Shown: piece after piece, positions 59,105 to 64,000 of the stretch
Numbering within the stretch: position 1 is the first letter of the stretch
Layout: each line of letters starts with the position of its first letter
Source: Pseudomonas sp. dw_612
Lineage (GTDB): Bacteria; Pseudomonadota; Gammaproteobacteria; Pseudomonadales; Pseudomonadaceae
NCBI RefSeq assembly: GCF_018449725.1
Contig: NZ_JAAVVC010000026.1
Location: 46,624 to 110,623 of the forward strand
DNA: 64,000 bases
Reading direction: 5' to 3'
Notes under the pieces: generated by a model
Seen by the model: only the letters and a program-made list of their open reading frames with translations
What the model was told of the DNA's origin: nothing
The model's database searches: none
Translations under genes and position numbers: made by a program

Positions 59105-59500
59105 TTACTTATCCAACTCATCCAGCGCTTCCTGCAATTCCTTGCGGGACTCGGCGAGTTTGTCTTTGCGTTTGTTGATCTTCTCGGCATCGCCCTTGCT
59201 CATGGCCTTGTCGAGATCGGCCTGACGCTTGCTGACTTCATGCTTGGCGTCGAGCACCTTGTTTTCCCGTTCCTTCTTCAAGGAGGCGTCGGTGCAATGG
59301 GCGGTGACTTCGCTCAAGGCGGTCTCCAGGCCAGCTTGCTGCTCGGCGTTGCCGTGGCTCTTGGCCAACTCGATCTGGTTGACGATGCCCTGCTTCTTGG
59401 CGGCGCAGCCGGTCAGTTCCGGGATTTCTTCGGCGGCCATCAAGGGGGCCGCCATCGCGGCGCAAAGGGCCAGCAGGGCGAGCGGTGAAAGAAGTTTCAT
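59105..59500 (-). CDS. DUF1090 family periplasmic protein (YqjC-like)
   Basis: 131 residues from ATG 59500. Signal peptide cleaved after MAAPLMAA. Two conserved Cys (TGCAAKK and AHCTDASLKKE) precede a long charged coiled coil from about 80 to 131. Function unknown; family members in enterobacteria are stress-associated small periplasmic proteins. Confidence 0.9.
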   Translation of the reverse strand: MKLLSPLALLALCAAMAAPLMAAEEIPELTGCAAKKQGIVNQIELAKSHGNAEQQAGLETALSEVTAHCTDASLKKERENKVLDAKHEVSKRQADLDKAMSKGDAEKINKRKDKLAESRKELQEALDELDK

Positions 59501-59599
59501 AAAAGCTCCATGCGCAAAGGCAATCGGGTCGATGTGGCAATGGGCTGTTTGAGCGCAGCGCCACCATTGGGTTCCCGGGCTGACAGGCATTGTTGGTTG

Positions 59600-61273
59600 C
59601 TAAAAACCGTCAATCCCTGCCGCACGTAATGTTTCACTCAAGGCGAGGACCTGCGGGTCGCGGAAAAACGCGCTCAATTGCGCTGCGCGTCCCGGGCCAA
59701 TGCCCGCTTCGGTCTGCCATTGTTCGTTGCTGCGTTGAGCCAGGGCCTGCCATGAATCGGCGAGCTGCGCCTGGCCCGTGGGGGGCAAACCCAACGCTTT
59801 GAGCCAGCGAGCGAAAGGACGTTGCCGGGCACTTTCAAAACTGTTTAAAAGACGAGCGCTGCTGCGCTCGCCGAAGCCGGCAATGTTAGCAAGCTCTTGG
59901 GCATCGAGGGTCAACCAATCCAGCAGGCTGTTGAGGCGGCCTGTTTCGAGAAGTTTCTGCCAGGTGCCAGGGCCGACGTGGGGCAGGGCTAGCCCCTGCT
60001 TGCCGCTGAGCCAGGTCAGGCGTGCGAGAAACTGGCTTTCGCACCCCGCTGTCGGCTGCCAGCAACTCAATGAATGAAAGTCCGCCGCCAGCGGTGCGCT
60101 CACTTCCGGGCGTTCGGTGCTGCGCAGCACCACCTCATCGAGCCGGGGAATGGTCAGGCCTGCGAGGCTGATGGCGACTTGGTCGCCGGGGCGAATATCC
60201 AGTTGCTCCCAGCGTTGCAGGGAGCTGACGCTCACGCGCTTGATCTGCCGGTCATCAAGCTTTACCGGCACAAGCTCCAGCACGGGGGTGATCCGCCCGG
60301 TTCGGCCAATCTTGAAATTGACCTTGCGCACCTCGGCCAGTGCCTGGGCGAACGGGTATTTCCAGGCGACGCTCCAGTAAGGCGGCCGAGCCTGCCAGCG
60401 CTCGGCAGACGGGCGCTGATCCTGGCGCAGGACAATGCCGTCGCTGGCGAAGGGCAGCGGGGAGCGATACCAGTCATCCCGCCAGTGTTCTGCATCGGCA
60501 AACGTGTTGAGCGGTTGGCTGTAGGGCTCGGTGGTCGGGAAGCCCAATTTATCCAGTGCCGTCATCCGGGCAGGCAGGGCTGCCGGACCTTGCGGCCAGT
60601 CCCAGACAAACAGTCCGATTCCGGCTGCCTGCTCTGCACTTAGCGTCTTGCGCGCCATCAATCCCGCCACGGTGGCGCGGGCGTTAAGGCTGCCGGCCTT
60701 GGCTTGTACGTGATCGGTCAGGCGCCAATAGAGTTCGCCTTGCACCAGCAAATCCGCCGGTTGGGTCAGTTGTTGAGGAATGGCGGTGATCTGACGTGCG
60801 GACGCAGTCCAGTCCTGGCCGTTCAACCCGTCACCGCGACTGATCGCCTGGTGCAGCAGGCCGTTGCGGTAAATCAGCGACACGGCCACGCCATCGACCT
60901 TGGGTTGAATCCAGACGTCCTTACGGTCGCGCAGCCAGTTTTCGACGGCGCGCTGATCGTGCAGTTTTTCCAGACCCGTGTGGGCGATCGGGTGGGGCAC
61001 CTTGCCGGCCGCTGTTCGAAGTGGCTCAGCCGAAGCGCCGAGGTTGAAGCAGGTGCGCCAGTGTGTCAGCCGGGCGCGGGACTGGTCGTAGAGTTCGTCG
61101 GCAATCAGTGAGTGGCCGCTGCGGTGGTAGCTGTCGTCCCACGAGTCGATTTGTTGTTGAGCGGCGTTGATCTCGACCATGGCGCGAGTGAGCGGCCAGT
61201 CGGGGCAATCGGTGGCGCTTGCGGTCAGCGATGTCAGTAGGAGGGCGAAAAACAGGCGCAGGTTGGGGAGCAT
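59600..61273 (-). CDS. ligB: NAD-dependent DNA ligase LigB
   Basis: 557 residues, the length of LigB rather than the ~670-790 of LigA. The adenylated Lys125 lies in IQPKVDGVAVSL; RGDGLNGQDWT and DGIVLRQD are further nucleotidyltransferase motifs. An OB fold and helix-hairpin-helix region follow (IAGFGERSSARLLNSFE). BRCT is absent. The N-terminus (MLPNLRLFFALLLTSLTASA) looks like a signal peptide, odd for a DNA enzyme, but LigB proteins commonly start this way. Confidence 0.93.
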   Translation of the reverse strand: MLPNLRLFFALLLTSLTASATDCPDWPLTRAMVEINAAQQQIDSWDDSYHRSGHSLIADELYDQSRARLTHWRTCFNLGASAEPLRTAAGKVPHPIAHTGLEKLHDQRAVENWLRDRKDVWIQPKVDGVAVSLIYRNGLLHQAISRGDGLNGQDWTASARQITAIPQQLTQPADLLVQGELYWRLTDHVQAKAGSLNARATVAGLMARKTLSAEQAAGIGLFVWDWPQGPAALPARMTALDKLGFPTTEPYSQPLNTFADAEHWRDDWYRSPLPFASDGIVLRQDQRPSAERWQARPPYWSVAWKYPFAQALAEVRKVNFKIGRTGRITPVLELVPVKLDDRQIKRVSVSSLQRWEQLDIRPGDQVAISLAGLTIPRLDEVVLRSTERPEVSAPLAADFHSLSCWQPTAGCESQFLARLTWLSGKQGLALPHVGPGTWQKLLETGRLNSLLDWLTLDAQELANIAGFGERSSARLLNSFESARQRPFARWLKALGLPPTGQAQLADSWQALAQRSNEQWQTEAGIGPGRAAQLSAFFRDPQVLALSETLRAAGIDGF

Positions 61274-61370
61274 CGAGAGCGTCCTTGCTCGGGGAGATGC
61301 TTGAAGGCTAGTTGGTCTTTAGGTGTTGAGTGTTTGGTTATTTTGCTGGGTGTTTCGAGGTGAAAAGATC

Positions 61371-61448
61371 AAAAGATCGCAGCCTTCGGCAGCTCCTACA
61401 GGTGTGCGTCGGTTCAATGTAGGAGCTGCCGAAGGCTGCGATCTTTTA
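61371..61448. repeat. REPIN of the GTAGGAGCTGCCGAAGGC type
   Basis: AAAAGATCGCAGCCTTCGGC and GTAGGAGCTGCCGAAGGCTG around a 20-base loop between ligB and metK. Confidence 0.85.
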
Positions 61449-61461
61449 AACTTCATCCATG

Positions 61462-61498
61462 AAAAAGCCCCGCACGGCGCGAACCGTGCGGGGCTTTT
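61462..61498 (-). terminator. Rho-independent terminator of metK
   Basis: AAAGCCCCGCACGG and CCGTGCGGGGCTTT form a strong stem with flanking A/T runs, 19 bases past the metK stop. Confidence 0.88.
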
Positions 61499-61516
61499 GG
61501 TACCGCCGGGGAAGTC

Positions 61517-62707
61517 TTACAGACCGGCCGCCGCGCGCAGGGAGTCGGCGCGGTCGGTTTTTTCCCAGGTGAAGGTGGTGAAAGTATCGTCACCAACAGT
61601 CTTGGTTTCCGGGGTGCGACCGAAGTGGCCGTACGCAGCGGTTTCCTGGTACATCGGGTGCAGCAGGTCAAGCATGGTGGTGATTGCGTATGGACGCAGG
61701 TCGAACACTTCGCGAACCAGTTTGACGATTTTATCGTCGCTGATTTTGCCGGTGCCGAAGGTGTTCAACGAGATCGACGTAGGCTGGGCCACACCGATCG
61801 CGTAGGAAACCTGAATCTCGCAACGCTCGGCCAGGCCGGCAGCGACGATGTTCTTCGCGACGTAACGACCGGCGTAGGCCGCCGAACGGTCAACCTTCGA
61901 TGGATCTTTACCGGAGAACGCGCCGCCGCCGTGACGGGCCATGCCGCCGTAGCTGTCGACGATGATCTTGCGACCGGTCAGGCCGCAGTCGCCAACCGGG
62001 CCACCGATGATGAACTGGCCAGTCGGGTTGATGTGGAACTGGGTATCTTTGGTCAGCAGTTCGGCAGGCAGCACGTGCTTGACGATCAGCTCCATCACGC
62101 CTTCGCGCAGGTCGTTGTACGACACTTCAGGGTTGTGCTGGGTCGACAGAACAACGGCGTCGATACCGACAACCTTGCCGCCTTCGTAACGGCAAGTCAC
62201 TTGCGACTTGGCGTCCGGGCGCAGCCAAGGCAGCAGGCCGGACTTACGGGCCTCGGCTTGCCGTTGCACAAGCTGGTGCGAGAAGGTGATCGGTGCAGGC
62301 ATCAGCACGTCGGTTTCGTTGCTGGCGTAGCCGAACATCAGGCCCTGGTCGCCGGCGCCCTGATCTTCAGGCTTGGCGCGGTCGACACCCTGGTTGATGT
62401 CTGGGGACTGCTTGCCAATGATGTTCATCACACCGCAAGTGGCGCCGTCGAAGCCGACATCGGAGCTGTTGTAGCCGATGTCCAGAATGACGTTACGCAC
62501 GATCTCTTCCAGGTCGACCCAAGCCGACGTGGTGACTTCACCCGCGATGATTGCCACGCCGGTTTTGACCAGAGTCTCGCACGCCACACGGGCGAACTTG
62601 TCTTCAGCGATGATGGCGTCCAGCACCGCATCGGAAATCTGGTCGGCGATTTTGTCCGGATGCCCTTCAGACACGGACTCGGAGGTGAAGAGGGAGTATT
62701 CGCTCAT
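61517..62707 (-). CDS. metK: S-adenosylmethionine synthetase
   Basis: 396 residues; makes SAM from methionine and ATP. GHPDKIADQISDAVLDA, GAGDQGLMFGYA, KVDRSAAYAGRYVAKN and GGGAFSGKDPSKVD are the standard motifs. It starts 18 bases after the ArsR-methyltransferase gene with AGGAAA upstream, so the two form an operon ending at a strong terminator. Confidence 0.98.
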   Translation of the reverse strand: MSEYSLFTSESVSEGHPDKIADQISDAVLDAIIAEDKFARVACETLVKTGVAIIAGEVTTSAWVDLEEIVRNVILDIGYNSSDVGFDGATCGVMNIIGKQSPDINQGVDRAKPEDQGAGDQGLMFGYASNETDVLMPAPITFSHQLVQRQAEARKSGLLPWLRPDAKSQVTCRYEGGKVVGIDAVVLSTQHNPEVSYNDLREGVMELIVKHVLPAELLTKDTQFHINPTGQFIIGGPVGDCGLTGRKIIVDSYGGMARHGGGAFSGKDPSKVDRSAAYAGRYVAKNIVAAGLAERCEIQVSYAIGVAQPTSISLNTFGTGKISDDKIVKLVREVFDLRPYAITTMLDLLHPMYQETAAYGHFGRTPETKTVGDDTFTTFTWEKTDRADSLRAAAGL

Positions 62708-62725
62708 CTCGATGTTTTCCTGAAT

Positions 62726-63721
62726 TTACCGATGGTGAGTGTCGCCAGTCGGCCGCTGAAAATGGCGGACCTGGATCTGGAAACCATTGCGTAAGCCTAC
62801 ATAGAGGCTTTCCCCGGGAACGAGTCCCGCAGCGGTGGCCCAACGGGCCAAATCGTCCTGTTCAAACCCCAACCAGAGATCACCGCAGGCCTCCCTGGCC
62901 CAACTCTGGTTGTGGCTACATAACTCTGTCACGAGCAGGCTACCGCCTGGTTGCAGCAAGCCGGCCATGTGCTTGAGCGCTTCGGCCGGCGCGGCGAAAT
63001 GGTGCAGCACCATGTTCAGTACAACGCAATCGGCGGTAAGGCTCACACCATTCAATGCATCGGCCAATTGCAAGCTGACGTTAGCCAGCCTTTCACGTTC
63101 GCAGACCTGGCGTGCCAGTTCGAGCATCGCCGGGCTGTTGTCCAGCGCCGTGACCTGGGTGAAGCGGCGCGCCAGTTCCGGCAGGAAACCGCCGTCGCCG
63201 GGGCCGACTTCAATGGCTGTGGCGCCTTCGCTGAAACTCAGCTTGTCGAGCAGAGCCACCACGCTTTCGCGGTACTGCGGCAGGCCGGCGATCAAATCTT
63301 GCTGGGCGCGAAACTTCTCCGCCACCCGTGAGAAAAAGTCCTGGCTGGCCGCCGCCCGTTGCCCATGGACCTGACCAATCCGCGACTGCACATCCGCCGG
63401 CAGGGTCAGGTTATCCACTTCTTCGAGCAAGGCCGCGTGCATTTTGCCGCCCGGCAGGTCGGTGTGGGGCAGGGCGCGACGGTAGAAAATCGCATTGCCT
63501 TCACGGCGGGTCGCCACCAGGTCGGCTTGAGCCAGGACCTTGAGGTGATGACTCATGCCCGATTGGCCGATGCCGAAGATTTGCGCCAGTTCCAGCACGC
63601 CAAACGAATCGTTGGTCAGTGCGCGCAATACATTCAGTCGCAGAGGATCACCGCCGGCCTTGCACAGGGCCGCCAGCTCATCGCAATCGTCATGTTGAAT
63701 GGAAGGCGCGCGTAAATTCAT
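62726..63721 (-). CDS. ArsR-type regulator with SAM-methyltransferase domain (SahR-like)
   Basis: 331 residues. The winged helix at about 15-95 includes GVLELAQIFGIGQSGMSHHL and FYRRALP. A class I methyltransferase domain follows (about 150-310) with motif I EVGPGDGGF and VVLNMVLHHF. ArsR proteins of this build, named SahR, repress methionine-cycle genes and sense SAH in other proteobacteria. Cotranscription with metK and a 30-base palindrome 38 bases upstream support that role here. The same gene pair precedes tkt in P. aeruginosa (PA0547-PA0546), from memory. Confidence 0.85.
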   Translation of the reverse strand: MNLRAPSIQHDDCDELAALCKAGGDPLRLNVLRALTNDSFGVLELAQIFGIGQSGMSHHLKVLAQADLVATRREGNAIFYRRALPHTDLPGGKMHAALLEEVDNLTLPADVQSRIGQVHGQRAAASQDFFSRVAEKFRAQQDLIAGLPQYRESVVALLDKLSFSEGATAIEVGPGDGGFLPELARRFTQVTALDNSPAMLELARQVCERERLANVSLQLADALNGVSLTADCVVLNMVLHHFAAPAEALKHMAGLLQPGGSLLVTELCSHNQSWAREACGDLWLGFEQDDLARWATAAGLVPGESLYVGLRNGFQIQVRHFQRPTGDTHHR

Positions 63722-63759
63722 AAGGCCAGCAGTCTAGTGATGGTCGGAAAACCTCGCAA

Positions 63760-63789
63760 GAGCAATATCAAAAAGTTTTGATATTGCTC
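63760..63789. promoter_or_regulatory. Perfect palindrome upstream of the SahR-like gene
   Basis: Arms GAGCAATATCAAAA (63760-63773) and TTTTGATATTGCTC (63776-63789) are exact reverse complements separated by AG. The size and symmetry suit an ArsR-type dimer operator for the sahR-metK operon, possibly also acting on the divergent gene. Confidence 0.75.
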
Positions 63790-63994
63790 GATAGATGGCA
63801 CTTCTCAATGCTCTGTTGTCTCTACAAACGAATAGCAGAAAGGTTTCATCAGTCGAAACCGTCGTTATCCATTGGAAAAACGCCTCTAGATGATTATCTG
63901 TCATTGCCCCGAGGCGGGTGGGTGAGGGAAAATGCTCGCCTTTTTTCCGATTCGTTTTATTCACTCTCGATACAGAATCCTCAGGAGAACAGCG

Positions 63995-64000
63995 ATGCCA
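63995..64000 (+). CDS. tkt: Start of the next gene, probably transketolase (partial)
   Basis: Only ATG CCA is visible, preceded by AGGAG at 63983-63987. Identity is inferred from the P. aeruginosa order metK-regulator-tkt and from the MP start of Pseudomonas transketolase; the sequence itself cannot prove it. Confidence 0.4.

Noticed and set aside
1294..61448. Possible CRISPR array from the many similar palindromes
   Set aside because: Repeats occur singly or as inverted pairs in separate gaps, with no regular spacing or unique spacers, and no cas genes are present.
63734..63964. Small leftward open frame upstream of the SahR-like gene
   Set aside because: It covers the palindrome and promoter zone between divergent genes and shows no ribosome binding site or family resemblance.

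Overview
The window is chromosomal DNA of a Pseudomonas of the P. fluorescens group. The call rests on gene order and on interspersed repeats, not on a database search. Two blocks match the order I know from P. aeruginosa: pyrC'-pyrB-pyrR-ruvX-yqgE-tonB-gshB-pilGHIJ-chpA-chpC, and rsmE-bioA-FAD oxidase-cytochrome b561/YceI-rhlE-metF-ahcY. Short palindromic REP/REPIN repeats of the types common in fluorescent pseudomonads (cores GTGGGAGCGGGCTTGCTCGC, GTAGGAGCTGTCGAGTG and GTAGCAGCTGGCGAAGCCTG) sit in most intergenic gaps. Most genes are GC-rich; several AT-richer islets look acquired.

Layout. 1-601: NlpC/P60 endopeptidase cut by the window edge. 852-1286: TM2-domain membrane protein. 1294-3277: an AT-rich colicin M-type bacteriocin gene and a small four-helix membrane protein (probable immunity), bracketed by ~97-bp direct repeats that each contain a REPIN. 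3275-7170: pyrimidine genes (inactive dihydroorotase PyrC', ATCase, PyrR), ruvX and yqgE. 7390-9366: tonB and gshB. 9602-19652: Pil-Chp chemosensory operon for type IV pili, without pilK and chpB. 19756-20840: a remnant of a DUF6124 gene fused to a zinc-ribbon, transposase-like gene. 20924-26816: an orphan type VI secretion module (vgrG, DUF4123 adaptor, lipoprotein, lipase effector). 27193-27910: an intact DUF6124 gene behind a strongly structured, inverted-repeat-bounded leader. 28007-29024: an HTH-nucleotidyltransferase plus HEPN-like pair, resembling type VII toxin-antitoxin systems, with a double palindromic operator.

29263-37582: malonate decarboxylase mdcABCDEGH with the malonate transporter madLM and the regulator mdcR. 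37796-42795: TrhA, RsmE, BioA and an exported FAD oxidase with a long Ala/Pro/Lys tail. 42979-43675: a tiny lipoprotein and a B-lectin protein in another AT-rich islet. 44082-48532: cytochrome b561, YceI, RhlE helicase and a periplasmic solute-binding protein. 48726-51165: metF and ahcY, the latter behind a clear SAH riboswitch. 51480-57119: thioesterase, formate/nitrite-type channel, Na+/H+ antiporter, MFS and DMT transporters, MAPEG protein. 57224-61273: MltA, a cytochrome c', a DUF1090 protein, LigB. 61517-63721: metK behind an ArsR-methyltransferase regulator (SahR-like) with a perfect 14+2+14 palindrome upstream. The first two codons of the next gene, probably tkt by synteny, close the window.

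Functional threads. Three parts concern the methionine/SAM cycle (metF; ahcY with SAH riboswitch; sahR-metK). Up to three concern inter-bacterial antagonism (colicin M-like, T6SS lipase, possibly the lectin). One is a probable toxin-antitoxin pair. Coordinates, reading frames, motifs and inverted repeats were read directly from the sequence; functions come from family recognition.
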